A DNA stretch of 36,739 nt from Bryobacter sp. Its GTDB lineage: Bacteria > Acidobacteriota > Terriglobia > Bryobacterales > Bryobacteraceae. Positions within the stretch are counted from its first letter, which is position 1, and each line of letters starts with the position of its first letter. Below the pieces are notes generated by a model that was given only the letters and a program-made list of their open reading frames with translations, did not search any database and was not told the DNA's origin. Both the position numbers and the translations under genes were made by a program. This document shows positions 7,769 through 16,282 of this stretch, piece by piece. The stretch covers positions 1 to 36,739 of the forward strand of contig JALHNI010000061.1 in NCBI GenBank assembly GCA_022843605.1, in the 5' to 3' direction.

Positions 7769-9049
7769 TTAGCGGCTCGCGCGATCCGTCAGCGGCTTGG
7801 TGCTGTCCACCATCATCGCAGCGGTGCCCAGCAGGACGAAGCCGCCGGCGCACATCCAGAAGATCTCGCGCCAGTCAGTGAAGTGGAACGTCGTAGCCAG
7901 GATCATCGGAATGAGCTTGGAGACGGCGGAAGCGCCAAAGTTGCCCCACATATTGCTCCATGCCAGAGTCGACGCCACATGATGGCCGCCGATATCCTGC
8001 GCCAACGCCCACACCGCGGGCACCATGCTGTCGGTCGCGAAAGCGACAAGCCCACAAGCCACCGCTACCGCCACGGCCGACTCGAGCACCGGACAGACCA
8101 GATAAGCCGCCACCGCCACGCCACTGCCCGTCAGGAACGGCAAACGCCGGCCCCAGGTGCGGCCAAAGCGCCGGGTGAGGGCATCGCACCACCAGCCGCC
8201 AAAGAGCACCCCGCCCAGACTGCAAGCCAGCGCAATCGACACATAGCGGCTCGCCGTCACCGGATCCAGCCCGCGCACTTCCTGCAGGTAAGTCGGTAGC
8301 CATGTAATCAGAAACGCCCAGCCGATGTTCATGCCGATCGTCCCCAGGTTTAGAAACCACAGCCCCCGATGCCGGATCAGCGCCATCCAAGGCGACTTGC
8401 GGCGCAAGGCTTGAATGGGCGGCGCATTCTCCAGGATCAGGTCGCGTTCGGCCTGATTCGTCCAGGGATGTTCGGCCGGATGGTCACGAAAGATGAAATA
8501 AGTGGCTGCCGCCAGCACCAGCCCAATACCGCCGTAGATCCACAACACCGGCCGCCACGAACCCAGCGCGGCAATCGCCGCCGCCGTCAGCCACAGGGCC
8601 AGCGAATTGCCGATGCGCCCGCCAAACGCCACCACGCTATTCGCCCGCCCGCGCTGCAGAAACGGGAACCACCGCGTCACCACCAGGCTACTGGCCGGAT
8701 AGGCGCCGGCTTCGGCGAGCCCGCAGGCGCTGCGAACGACGATGAGGCCGATCATGCCGCCGACGAAGCCGGTCAGTGCCGTGCAGAGTGACCAAAGCAA
8801 AATGTAAGTCACCAGCATCCGCCGCGGTCCGAAGCGGTCGGCCATATAACCGGCGGGAGTCTGGCCCAGCGCATAGGCGAAGAAGAACGCGGCGAGCACA
8901 TCGCCAATCCGGTCCTTGCTCAAGCCCAGTTCCTGTTGGAAGCTGGCCGACTGCACCACGGCGCCCATGCAGACGCGATCCAGGTAAAGAATGAAGGCGT
9001 TGGCCGTCGCCACGCCCAGCACCGCGTAGCGAACGCCAGTGGGCTTCAC
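7769..9049 (-). CDS. MFS transporter, anion:cation symporter-like
   Basis: A 426-residue major facilitator protein with about 12 hydrophobic segments. The sequence GYMADRFGPRRMLVTYIL between helices 2 and 3 is the MFS loop motif A. The opening (VLGVATANAFILYLDRVCMGAVV) and TNQAERDLILENAPP central loop resemble the anion:cation symporter family that takes up organic acids such as glucarate or hexuronates. It begins with GTG, overlapping by 4 nt (GTGA) the stop of the M19 dipeptidase gene. That coupling suggests a substrate or product of peptide turnover, such as an amino acid or dipeptide-like anion (inference). Confidence 0.9.
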   Translation of the reverse strand: MKPTGVRYAVLGVATANAFILYLDRVCMGAVVQSASFQQELGLSKDRIGDVLAAFFFAYALGQTPAGYMADRFGPRRMLVTYILLWSLCTALTGFVGGMIGLIVVRSACGLAEAGAYPASSLVVTRWFPFLQRGRANSVVAFGGRIGNSLALWLTAAAIAALGSWRPVLWIYGGIGLVLAAATYFIFRDHPAEHPWTNQAERDLILENAPPIQALRRKSPWMALIRHRGLWFLNLGTIGMNIGWAFLITWLPTYLQEVRGLDPVTASRYVSIALACSLGGVLFGGWWCDALTRRFGRTWGRRLPFLTGSGVAVAAYLVCPVLESAVAVAVACGLVAFATDSMVPAVWALAQDIGGHHVASTLAWSNMWGNFGASAVSKLIPMILATTFHFTDWREIFWMCAGGFVLLGTAAMMVDSTKPLTDRASR

Positions 9050-10122
9050 TTCAGGTTCTCGCGCAGAAAGCGCAGGAAGTTGCCCTGAAAGATGCCATCA
9101 ATGTCTTCGGGAGAATATCCACGCTGGGCGAGGGGGCCGACTAACGTGACCAGGTCGGCGATGCTATCGAGGTCCATGGGCGTTTGCTCGGTGCCGTAGC
9201 CGCCGTCGAGGTCCGTGCCTATACCTACATGGCGGGCGTTGCCGGCGATCTGGCAGATGTGGTCGATGTGCTCGCAGATTTTTTCCATCTTCAGGTTGAA
9301 GTCCTGCGGTGTGGAGCGGCGGTGCGTCCATCCGTGCACCATCATGATGGCGTCGAAGGCCATGCCGATCACGGCGCCGCGTTCCACCAGGGCTTTGATC
9401 TGGTCGTCGGCGAGTTGGCGGTTCCAATCGGCCAGGGCGCGGCAGTTGTGATGGCTGGCCCACACCGGGCCTTGAAACCGTCCCAAAGCGTCCCAGAAGC
9501 TTTCGTCGCAAAGGTGCGTGACATCGAGAATGATGCCGAGCCGATCCATCTCTTTCAGCAGTTCGTGACCCTTGGCGGTGAGGGGACCCTCGTCGTCGGT
9601 GCCGTGGCCATAGATGCCGGGTCCATAGTGGACGGGGCCCATGGCGATCAGGCCGTCGGCGCGGGTCTTTTCGAGATGCTTCCAACTGAGGATGGAGTCA
9701 GCGCCCTCCAGGCTCAGCAAATAGCCGATGGGAAGTTTATCGGTGACGGTGGCTTCCTGCCAGAGCTTGGCGTGGGCCTCGACTTCGGGCCAGTTGCGGA
9801 GTTGCACGAGTTCGCCGCAATCTTCCATCGTGCGGTACCAGGCCAGTTGCCCTTGCGTTTGCGCCCAGGCTTGCTCAGGGCTGCGCCATCCGGGCAGGCT
9901 GCTGAAGCGGGCGGAGTAGCGCGCAATCTGGGTGGCGACACAGAGCCCGATGCGGCCACGGCGCATCTCCGGCAGGCAGACGGTGTTGCGAGTACGGTCC
10001 GGCAGGTCCTTCATGCCGAGTTCGCGGCGGCGGATCTCCACTTGGGGAAGGCGAATATCGCGGTTCCACTCCATGGCGTTCATGGAAAGGTCGAGGTGGG
10101 CGTCAAAGATCAGAGAAGCCAT
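9046..10122 (-). CDS. Membrane dipeptidase, peptidase family M19
   Basis: A 358-residue renal-dipeptidase-like amidohydrolase. The metal-binding signature HxD is at residues 9-11 (FDAHLDLS), the bridging glutamate is in LSLEGADSI, and further histidines lie in DVTHLCDES and ASHHNCRAL. GIGTDLDGGYG is the C-terminal catalytic aspartate region. The family hydrolyses dipeptides, often with a D-residue at the second position. There is no signal peptide, so it is cytoplasmic. It overlaps the MFS gene and follows the M55 peptidase gene on the same strand, forming a probable operon for D-peptide or cell-wall peptide salvage. A TATAAC hexamer five bases before its ATG suggests its own leaderless promoter too. 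Confidence 0.92.
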   Translation of the reverse strand: MASLIFDAHLDLSMNAMEWNRDIRLPQVEIRRRELGMKDLPDRTRNTVCLPEMRRGRIGLCVATQIARYSARFSSLPGWRSPEQAWAQTQGQLAWYRTMEDCGELVQLRNWPEVEAHAKLWQEATVTDKLPIGYLLSLEGADSILSWKHLEKTRADGLIAMGPVHYGPGIYGHGTDDEGPLTAKGHELLKEMDRLGIILDVTHLCDESFWDALGRFQGPVWASHHNCRALADWNRQLADDQIKALVERGAVIGMAFDAIMMVHGWTHRRSTPQDFNLKMEKICEHIDHICQIAGNARHVGIGTDLDGGYGTEQTPMDLDSIADLVTLVGPLAQRGYSPEDIDGIFQGNFLRFLRENLK

Positions 10123-10127
10123 GCTCT

Positions 10128-10133
10128 GTTATA
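10128..10133 (-). promoter_or_regulatory. -10-like TATAAC directly upstream of M19 gene
   Basis: On the minus strand TATAAC ends five bases before the ATG at 10122. There is no space for a ribosome site, consistent with a leaderless start. Confidence 0.45.
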
Positions 10134-10161
10134 CCGTCATCGCCGGGCGGCCCGAACCGGT

Positions 10162-10977
10162 TTACTTCCCGAGCCAGGCCTGGTTGGCTTCGAGTATGTT
10201 GGCGCCGCGGTAAACCTGCGTTCTCCCGGACGGATGCTTCTCGTCAGGTTTGTAGACGAACTTGAGTTCCACCGGACCTTTCACTTTCCAGGGCGCAAAG
10301 TCTTTCAGCCGTCCGATCGCCGCGCGAGTGGCTTGACGGATTCGCGCGCGGGCTTCGTCGTGGGAGAGGCTGAAGACGGAGGCCTTGCCGGCGAGGCGTT
10401 TGACGGCGACGGTTTCCGCCTTGGGTTGGATGGTCAAGAGCTCGTCGCATGCGGCTTGATCGCCGGCCAGCATGATGAGGGGAATCTCGAAAAAGCCGGC
10501 AATCGCGGCGACCTGGCCGATCTCGCCAACCGGCTGCCCGTTGATCGTGATCTGTTCGATCGCAAAACTCTGCGAGTGCGCCAGCACGCCGTTGGGGGCT
10601 CCGGCCATTGCATGTTGGCCGATGAACACGATGCCGTCGTAGAGCTTGGGCTTCAGGTAATAGTCAGCGGGAGTGGGGCGCCCCTGGAGGAGGACCGCCT
10701 TGGGATGAATCTGATCAATGGAGAGCGCGCGGCTTCCGTCGTGGCCGTCCCAGATCACCACCTCGCTCGCGCCGGCGGCCAACGCGCCTTCCACGGCGGC
10801 GTTCACCTCCCCGGTCAGCAGCCGTTTCGACTCTTCAAAGCGGCGCTGCCCGGGCAGCAGTTGTTCGTCCGCATGGTTGACTCCGCCAACGCCTTCGACG
10901 TCGGTGACGATCAGGATTTTCGGGCCGGCGGCAAACAGCCCCGTCGTAGCCAGCAAGACGAGCATGGATCGCAACAT
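10162..10977 (-). CDS. Exported M55 family D-aminopeptidase (DppA-like)
   Basis: A 271-residue protein with a short signal peptide (MLRSMLVLLATTGLFA) and the M55 zinc peptidase signatures: VTDVEGVGG near residue 25 (first metal ligands Asp/Glu), DGHDG around residue 78, GQHAMAG near residue 120 and AHSQS near 133. DppA-like enzymes cleave N-terminal D-amino acids from short peptides. The signal sequence is unusual relative to the cytoplasmic Bacillus enzyme, suggesting periplasmic action on peptidoglycan peptides (inference). It is first in the leftward series with the M19 dipeptidase and MFS transporter, a 39-nt gap separating it from M19. Confidence 0.88.
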   Translation of the reverse strand: MLRSMLVLLATTGLFAAGPKILIVTDVEGVGGVNHADEQLLPGQRRFEESKRLLTGEVNAAVEGALAAGASEVVIWDGHDGSRALSIDQIHPKAVLLQGRPTPADYYLKPKLYDGIVFIGQHAMAGAPNGVLAHSQSFAIEQITINGQPVGEIGQVAAIAGFFEIPLIMLAGDQAACDELLTIQPKAETVAVKRLAGKASVFSLSHDEARARIRQATRAAIGRLKDFAPWKVKGPVELKFVYKPDEKHPSGRTQVYRGANILEANQAWLGK

Positions 10978-10986
10978 GAGCTTTCG

Positions 10987-10992
10987 ATTGTA
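10987..10992 (-). promoter_or_regulatory. -10-like TACAAT upstream of M55 gene
   Basis: On the minus strand TACAAT ends nine bases before the ATG at 10977. It is well placed for a very short leader. Confidence 0.4.
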
Positions 10993-11019
10993 CCCTCCGA
11001 GCCGCGACCGGCAGCGAAA

Positions 11020-11121
11020 TCAGCGGGTAGCGCCGAGTTGACGCAGCGCTTTCTGCGCGCGCTGGCGGACCTCAGGGTCCTTGGCCGCCGCAGACTTCCG
11101 CAAGTACGGGAGCGCCCCGAT
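11020..11121 (-). pseudogene. C-terminal tail of a HEAT-repeat protein, cut by an IS element
   Basis: The minus strand encodes a final HEAT-like helical pair ending at a TGA at 11020-11022: GALPYLRKSAAAKDPEVRQ followed by RAQKALRQLGATR. The remainder of the gene is absent; its reading frame runs straight into the left inverted repeat of the IS6-type element at 11122. It originally stood directly upstream of, and in the same direction as, the M55 peptidase gene (42-nt gap). The fragment is too short to say what the protein did. Confidence 0.6.
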
Positions 11122-11135
11122 GGCTCTGGTGCAAA
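11122..11135 (+). repeat. IS6 left terminal inverted repeat
   Basis: GGCTCTGGTGCAAA; 13 of 14 bases match the reverse complement of the right end at 11921-11934. Confidence 0.85.
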
Positions 11136-11162
11136 ATTGGCGCGATGGGCGAGGATGGGTGA

Positions 11163-11864
11163 ATGTCCCGCTTCGTTCCAGTTGAAGAGCTGTTCGCCGG
11201 TCGCCATTTCGATGCGGAGATTGGTGTTGTGCGTTCGATGGTACTTGAGCTTCAAGCTGAGCTACCGAGACTTGGTCAGCATGATGAGCGAGCGGGGCAT
11301 AAATCTGGCGCACACGACGATTCTGCGATGGGTGCAGCACTACACGCCGGAATTCGAGAAGCGGTGGAAACGGTACGCTCGCCCGGTGGGTGGTTCCTGG
11401 CGGATGGATGAGACCTACGTCAAGGTGCGCGGCGAATGGGTTTACCTGTAACGGGCGGTCGACAAATTTGGCAAGACATGGACTTCCTTTTGAGTCGGCA
11501 ACGAGATATCAACGCAGCCAAAGCGTTTCTTCGCAAAGCGATGAAGGGGCAGCGGATCCCCGCGAAAGTGACGCTGGATGCGTACGCTGCGTCCCATCGC
11601 GCGGTGGCTGATTTGAAGCGCGCTGGCGAGTTGCCGAAGCGGGTGGTAGTGCTCAGCAGCAAGTACTTAAACAACTTGATCGAGCAAGATCACCGAAGAA
11701 TCAAACAGCGGTTGCGGCCGATGCTGGGGCTGAAGAGCTTTCAGACGGCGGAAATTGTGATCAGTGGTATCGAACTGGCGGAAAGGATCAAGAAGGGGCA
11801 GTTCAAGCTGGGCGGGCGCGGGGCGACGCCGCCTGAGATATGGCGAGCCGCGCTGGCCGCGTGA
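11163..11864 (+). pseudogene. IS6-family DDE transposase, frameshifted and with a nonsense codon
   Basis: Pieces of a typical IS6 transposase occur in three frames. The first, ELFAGRHFDAEI, shifts near 11220 to VLCVRWYLSFKLSYRDLV and TTILRWVQHYTPEFEKRW with the first catalytic aspartate in WRMDETYVKVRGEW. An in-frame TAA at 11449-11451 falls where a tyrosine codon is usual (VYL-Y-RAVDK). Another shift near 11477 leads to DFLLSRQRDINAAKAF, then LDAYAASHRAV (second Asp) and NNLIEQDHRRIKQR (Glu), ending at TGA 11862-11864. With at least two frameshifts and one stop the gene cannot make an active enzyme; these lesions show the insertion is old. Confidence 0.88.
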
Positions 11865-11920
11865 TCGATTTCGGAATCGTTCAATGCAACCGCAGTGGCC
11901 GAATCTGCCTCAACTCACAA

Positions 11921-11934
11921 TTTGCACCAGAACC
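11921..11934 (-). repeat. IS6 right terminal inverted repeat
   Basis: TTTGCACCAGAACC on the plus strand, the inverted partner of the 11122-11135 end. Confidence 0.85.
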
Positions 11935-12330
11935 TTGGCGAGTGCAGGGTGTTCCGGCAGACTACAAGCCCTACCTCGCTCCGATCAACAACACGCCTGG
12001 CACGACGAACTTCGGCAATAACAACCTTCCCCAGACGCTGCGCAACGCAACGGCCAGCAGGTCCTCACGGCCTTCTCGCCGGGTCCGGCCGGGGTCAACC
12101 CCTACAACTCGGGCGTCCTGCAGGGCCCAAAGAACTTCCAGGCCGACATCTCGCTCTACAAGGAATTCGTGATGAAGGAGCGCTATCGTCTGCGGTTCAA
12201 CGTGGATGCGTTCAATGCCTTCAGTATTCAGGGTCTGACGAATCCGAATGCGACCGACGGCATTCAGCAACTGCTCACCTCTTACTGGAGGCCGCGGCAA
12301 GTCCAGTTCACGGGCCGCTTCACCTTCTAA
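11935..12330 (+). pseudogene. C-terminal fragment of a TonB-dependent receptor
   Basis: The plus strand keeps only the last 130 or so codons of an Acidobacteria-type outer-membrane receptor. The final strands are recognisable: ADISLYKEFVMKERYRLRF, NVDAFNAFSIQGLTNPN and the terminal RQVQFTGRFTF, ending in an aromatic residue as outer-membrane barrels do. Upstream, VPADYKPYLAPINNTPGTTN and NLPQTLRN lie in a different frame from NGQQVLTAFSPGPAG, so a one-base shift near 12045-12055 is present. The 5' part is lost at the IS6 right end (11934). The receptor would have taken up a large nutrient such as a glycan; nothing functional remains. Confidence 0.83.
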
Positions 12331-14417
12331 CGCGACCCGCTACGGTAGTTCCACACCAACAGGCCCTGATACCCACCCGGTATCAGGGCCTTTCCATTTA
12401 GTTCCAGCACGTGTCCTGGATGCTCGAGCAGCAGCACTGTCGAAAGCAGTTTGGGCCGGTTCCTTGTGCTGACGTCGAGTGCCAGCACCCGCCCGGTGAG
12501 GGCATTGGCAATGAACAGCGTATTGCCAAAGAGCGTTGGTTTGCCGTTTAGATCATGCCCTTCGATGCCGATCAAGCCGATGTCCCTAGGCGAACGCTTT
12601 TCGCCCGGGGCGAGGTGGAAGTACTTGTTCGTGGCCGTGACCAGCCAGCCATCCCCGTCCGGAGTGGCACCGTTCTCCGTGCCGATGCGGAAGGGATACT
12701 GCTCGCCTGTGGCCTGCGGCGGGGCGGCCGGGTTGAGGTCAAACAGGAACGGGCCGGAGACGGTCCAGGTCACCAGCGAATAGCGGTTGGCCACAAAGCC
12801 CGTCGGGATCGCCCGCTGATAAAACAGTCCTGGATGCAGATCTTCCATCGCACGCACTGGCTTGGCGGGGTCGGAGACGTCCAGGATGTGCAGGCGATTC
12901 ATCCCCACATGCAGCAACACCCGATTTCCGCCCGGCGACGCAACCACCTGCTGCATCGAATAGCCGGGCACCCGGTAGCGCGCAATCTCCCGCAATCGTA
13001 GGTCGACGCCGGCGCGATAGACGCCCATGCCGCCCATCCCCTCGGCCACGTAAACGACTTCGCCGGAATGGCCCACCGACGTGGCAAAGCCTTGCGTGGG
13101 ATAGGCCGCTAGCCGCTCGAACTTTTCACCCAGCCGCACCACATGCAACCCCGCCATGCCGGCGGCTACCAGGAGAGTCGCTTGGCCATCGGACTCTTTC
13201 TTCCAGAGATCGACGGCATACACTTGGCCGCCTTCGGGACGATAACTGGAGAACTGCGGATCCTGTTGCGGCCCGTCCCCTTTCACGGGCCTGAGACGGA
13301 AGGGTGGCAGCGGATCCATGGGCGTGGCCAGCCCCGTCGCCGGAACAATGTGGACATCGCTCCAGGCGCCGGCGATGTACATCCAGTCTTTGGTGATTGC
13401 CAAACCGACCGCGGGCCCGGGCTGCGCGGGCACCGGCAGATCGCCATCGCCAATGCCGGGCACCACCGGTAACTGCCGATGGGCCAACGCGCGCGGTTGG
13501 CGCGGATCGGCCACGTCAAAGACGAAGATGCCGTTGTAAGTGTCATTGACGAAGGCTCGATTGCCCGCCAGCCGTACCCGCCAGGTATCCATGTAGAGGC
13601 CATAAAAGATGGGTAGCTTCACGCGCGACAACAACTGAGGCTTGGCGCGGTCCTTGACGTCGTAGATCTCGAAGCTGTGTCCCGTGGCGTAGCCCGGCTG
13701 GCCTGCCGTGGGACGCACCGTGCCGGAACCCATCGAATGATGGCCGGTGACCACGTACGCGATATCGCCGCGAATCGCCACTCCATCCCCATAGCCATCG
13801 AGCGTAGTGGAAGAGACTTGCACCGGCCGCCGCGGATCGCGAATGTCGGCGATCACCAGTTCACGCGTCGACCAAACCCCGATGTACATATAGCCGTCAT
13901 CCGCTGCGAGTGACTACGCCTCGCCCACGCGCAGCGTGCTCAGATGGCGTGGCCGCTTCGGGTTCGCAATGTCGATCAACTCCACGCCGGCATGGCGGCA
14001 GGCGATAAACGCGATGTCACCAGCAATGGCGAGGCCCGTGGCCAACTCAATCGTGTCGTAATGGGTGATAATGGCGGGCGACTCAGGCTGGCGCACGTCC
14101 ACGAGAAAGAATCCGTCCTCGCGGGCAGTCACATACGCAATGCCCTTGCGGACGATCAGCTGTCGGACGTGCCCCAGGCCGCCAAGCTTGCCAACAACAC
14201 GAGGGTGCGCCGGATCTTTGAGCTCGGCGATGTGCAGTGCGCCGCCCGCCAGCACATAAAGATAGTTGCCATGAGCCACGGCGTCAAAGGCGGGCCCGAC
14301 TCCCAGCGTTCCGGCTAGCGAAAGTTCCTTGCCGTAGGGCCCTCGAGGAAGGTCGGCGGCGGGAAGGTCCGCCCGTAGGGAGATCAGCGCCGCGGTGAGG
14401 AGGAAGTATCTGGTCAT
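12327..14417 (-). pseudogene. LVIVD-repeat beta-propeller protein split by an in-frame amber codon
   Basis: Read through, the frame encodes 696 residues: a signal peptide (MTRYFLLTAALISLRADLPA), then a series of propeller blades with the LVIVD pattern (FFLVDVRQPESPAI, VELIDIANPKRPRHL, ELVIADIRDPRRPVQV, IFVFDVADPRQPRAL, LHILDVSDPAKPVRA). A single TAG at 13914-13916 interrupts it between GEA and SLAADDGYMYIGVWS, with the same frame continuing without any shift; CAG to TAG is the simplest change. The blades on either side fit together, so this was one gene. The start at 14417 has AGAGGGG as ribosome site. The product would be a secreted surface protein of unknown binding. A second start at 13889 could yield a signal-less remainder. 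Its stop overlaps the TonB fragment's stop. Confidence 0.8.
12361..12391 (+). terminator. Strong hairpin after the TonB receptor tail
   Basis: A perfect 13-bp stem (AGGCCCTGATACC with its complement) encloses the loop CACCC, followed by TTTCCATTTA on the plus strand. It stands 30 nt past the receptor stop codon and so fits a terminator for that rightward gene, although the T-tract is short. It lies inside the 3' coding end of the leftward LVIVD gene, where it encodes ALIPGGYQGL. Confidence 0.55.
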
Positions 14418-14550
14418 AGCGTCCCCTCTATTAGATGCTGAGACGCCAGCCCAAAATATGTCGCCGGTTGATCGTTTTCGGCATCCGTTCGCACCCTTCT
14501 GAGTGAGCCCCAGTGGACACAGAGCCACAAGGGACTTTGGAGGAAACGAA

Positions 14551-15615
14551 ATGACAAAGCGAATTGACGCGCGAAAAGGGAGAGGTGGGTTCACACTGAT
14601 TGAGCTGATTACCTGCATCGCCACCACCGCCGTTCTGATCGGGCTGCTGTTGCCCGCCATCCAGAAAGTGCGGGAGGCCGCCGCCCGGCTCCAGTGCGCG
14701 AACAACTTGAAGCAGATCGGGTTGGCCCTGCACGGCTACCATGACGCGAATCGCGCTTATCCACCCACGCTGGCGGAAGCGATGAAAACGGCGGGATTTC
14801 CGGCCAACGGCGAAGTCGCCGGCTTCAAAGCTTCATCCTACGAGGCGAATGCCTTCGGTTGGAAGCTTGCCATGAACCCGAAGCCCGGTGTGACGGGAAC
14901 AGAGACTGCCTTCGCGAGCGGCACCCCGGCCGGCGGAGTCGCGATTGCCTGGAAGCCCGCGCCGGGTTCGGAGGAGGGTCGCACCGCGATGTTCGCCGCC
15001 GTGCGCCAGGCCGGTGCGGTGGCGGTGCAGGAGTTCCTATCGCTGGCCGAGACTACCGCGGAGAGGGAGCGAGTCGCCGGCCAAGTGCCCTCGTCGGCCA
15101 ACGATCCACGAGCGGTGCGCGAAGCTTTCGAGAGTTACAACAGCGCGGATGACAAGGTGAGCTTTCGGTCCATCCAGAGCGGGGGCGTGACGGCCCAGCT
15201 GGCGGATGGCTCCGTGCGGTCGATTCGTGACAGTCTGAACCGGCAGATCGTGCAGGCGATGCAGCTTGGGGTCTATGGGGAAAGATGGAGTCAACTGCCG
15301 GGTGTGCCTCTGTCCGAAGTGGATGGGCGGGCCCCGGGCAGCCAGAAGCCAGTGGGATTCGAGATCCTGCGCGATGCCACGGTCTCGTTCGTGAGCCACT
15401 CGGCTGAGCAACGGACGCTGCTCGCCCTGCTGGGGCAAGCCGAGAATGCGGCGCGGCAGGGGGACACTCCTGGAATGCGGGAAGCGCTGAAGCAGTACAT
15501 CGCAAGAACAGAGACGCTCGGATCGCTCCCCGTCCCGCTGATCAGCCCGCTGGGACGGCAAACCTTAATCGGATGGGGCTCGTCGATGTATCAATATGCA
15601 CACGGCAGTTACTAA
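14551..15615 (+). CDS. DUF1559-type pseudopilin-like protein
   Basis: A 354-residue protein with a type IV prepilin leader: [13 protein letters not shown] then FTLIEL, cleavage expected after Gly13, with Glu18 at position +5 of the mature protein. The following helix and [21 protein letters not shown] are the DUF1559 signature, as is the later [11 protein letters not shown]1559 proteins are abundant in Planctomycetes and related phyla; roles are mostly unknown, perhaps surface structures or secretion-linked pseudopili. The ribosome site GGAGGAA stands seven bases before ATG 14551. No pilus assembly gene is adjacent, so it must use machinery encoded elsewhere. The middle region, rich in Ala and Gly, shows no other recognisable domain. 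Confidence 0.85.
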   Translation: MTKRIDARKGRGGFTLIELITCIATTAVLIGLLLPAIQKVREAAARLQCANNLKQIGLALHGYHDANRAYPPTLAEAMKTAGFPANGEVAGFKASSYEANAFGWKLAMNPKPGVTGTETAFASGTPAGGVAIAWKPAPGSEEGRTAMFAAVRQAGAVAVQEFLSLAETTAERERVAGQVPSSANDPRAVREAFESYNSADDKVSFRSIQSGGVTAQLADGSVRSIRDSLNRQIVQAMQLGVYGERWSQLPGVPLSEVDGRAPGSQKPVGFEILRDATVSFVSHSAEQRTLLALLGQAENAARQGDTPGMREALKQYIARTETLGSLPVPLISPLGRQTLIGWGSSMYQYAHGSY

Positions 15616-15636
15616 GTTGGCCGGGCCTGAGGAAAT

Positions 15637-15662
15637 GGGGCGGGAACCGCGGTTCCCGCCCC
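15637..15662. promoter_or_regulatory. 26-bp perfect palindrome upstream of the sigma-kinase-globin operon
   Basis: Thirteen bases, GGGGCGGGAACCG, are followed immediately by their exact complement with no loop. It ends just upstream of where the -35 region of the 15689 promoter would lie. There is no T-tract, so a terminator is less likely than an operator for a dimeric regulator, though a cruciform or termination role for the pseudopilin gene cannot be excluded. Confidence 0.55.
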
Positions 15663-15688
15663 CAGTTACTTCCGCTCCGTGCGAGCGC

Positions 15689-15694
15689 TATAAT
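15689..15694 (+). promoter_or_regulatory. -10 element TATAAT of the sigma-kinase-globin operon
   Basis: A consensus TATAAT lies 18 bases before ATG 15713. The -35 position (15666-15671, TTACTT) is weak, so activation by a factor bound nearby is plausible; the adjoining palindrome is a candidate site. Confidence 0.6.
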
Positions 15695-15712
15695 TCCGCA
15701 AGGCCTCCGCAA

Positions 15713-16282
15713 ATGTCCATTGAAGACGACGTTACCCGACTGCTCGTGGAGTGGAAAGCCGGGAACGAACAGGCACGGGACAACTTGATCCCCATCCTCT
15801 ATGAGGAGTTGCACCGCATGGCCGCGCGGTATCTGCGCAACGAACGCGCGGCGCAGACGCTGCAACCCACCGCGCTGGTGCATGAGGCCTACATGCGGCT
15901 GGTGCAACAGCAATTGCCGGACTGGGAAAGCAGGTCGCACTTTTTCGGCGTGGCCGCCTATCTGATGCGGCAGTTACTGGTGGAGCACGCCCGCCGCCAG
16001 CACACGCGGAAGCGCGGGGCAGGCGTGGCGAATGTCCCCCTGGATGAGGCGCTGACTTTTGCGGCCGGGTCGAGCGCGCTCATCGTCGATCTTGACGACG
16101 CGCTGAAGGCGTTGGCGGCCTTCGACGAGCGCAAAAGCAAGATTATCGAGCTCCGTTTCTTTGGTGGACTGAGCATCGACGAAGTAGCCAAGGCATTGGA
16201 ACTTTCCAGCGCCACCATCGGTAGGGAACAGAGACTGGCGGAAGCATGGCTCTACCGGGAAATGGGCCACGGTCAGGAATGA
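15713..16282 (+). CDS. ECF sigma factor of the kinase-associated (TIGR02999-like) group
   Basis: A 189-residue sigma-70 family protein. It shows the group hallmarks: LYEELHRMAARYLRNER, QTLQPTALVHEAYMRLV, HFFGVAAYLMRQLLVEHARR and region 4 IIELRFFGGLSIDEVAKAL. ECF factors of this type usually lack an anti-sigma gene and are encoded next to Ser/Thr kinases, which are thought to control them by phosphorylation. Here the stop TGA overlaps the kinase start (ATGA), so sigma and kinase are translationally coupled. A region-4 variant ELSSATIGREQRLAEAWL replaces the more usual TVKRDWR-type helix. The ATG at 15713 is 18 nt past a TATAAT. Confidence 0.92.
   Translation: MSIEDDVTRLLVEWKAGNEQARDNLIPILYEELHRMAARYLRNERAAQTLQPTALVHEAYMRLVQQQLPDWESRSHFFGVAAYLMRQLLVEHARRQHTRKRGAGVANVPLDEALTFAAGSSALIVDLDDALKALAAFDERKSKIIELRFFGGLSIDEVAKALELSSATIGREQRLAEAWLYREMGHGQE

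Larger units (their letters stand above)
11122..11934. mobile_element. Degraded IS6-family insertion sequence
   Basis: The element is 813 bp, in the usual IS6 size range. Its ends are near-perfect inverted repeats of 14 bp, GGCTCTGGTGCAAA at the left and GGTTCTGGTGCAAA (as read inward) at the right, which resemble the IS6/IS26 terminal consensus. A transposase gene fills the interior but is inactivated. The 8-bp flanks (GCCCCGAT left, TTGGCGAG right) do not match, so no target duplication remains. The two flanks also belong to different truncated genes, indicating a deletion or recombination next to the element. Confidence 0.85.

Noticed and set aside
9184..11451. Very long plus-strand open frame of 755 codons
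   Set aside because: It is antisense to the M19 and M55 genes for most of its length and only its last 60 codons match anything, namely the IS6 transposase. High GC content leaves antisense frames open.
14418..14705. N-terminal extension of the LVIVD frame to 14705
   Set aside because: It would lie antisense to the pseudopilin start region and the ATG at 14417 has a ribosome site plus signal peptide.
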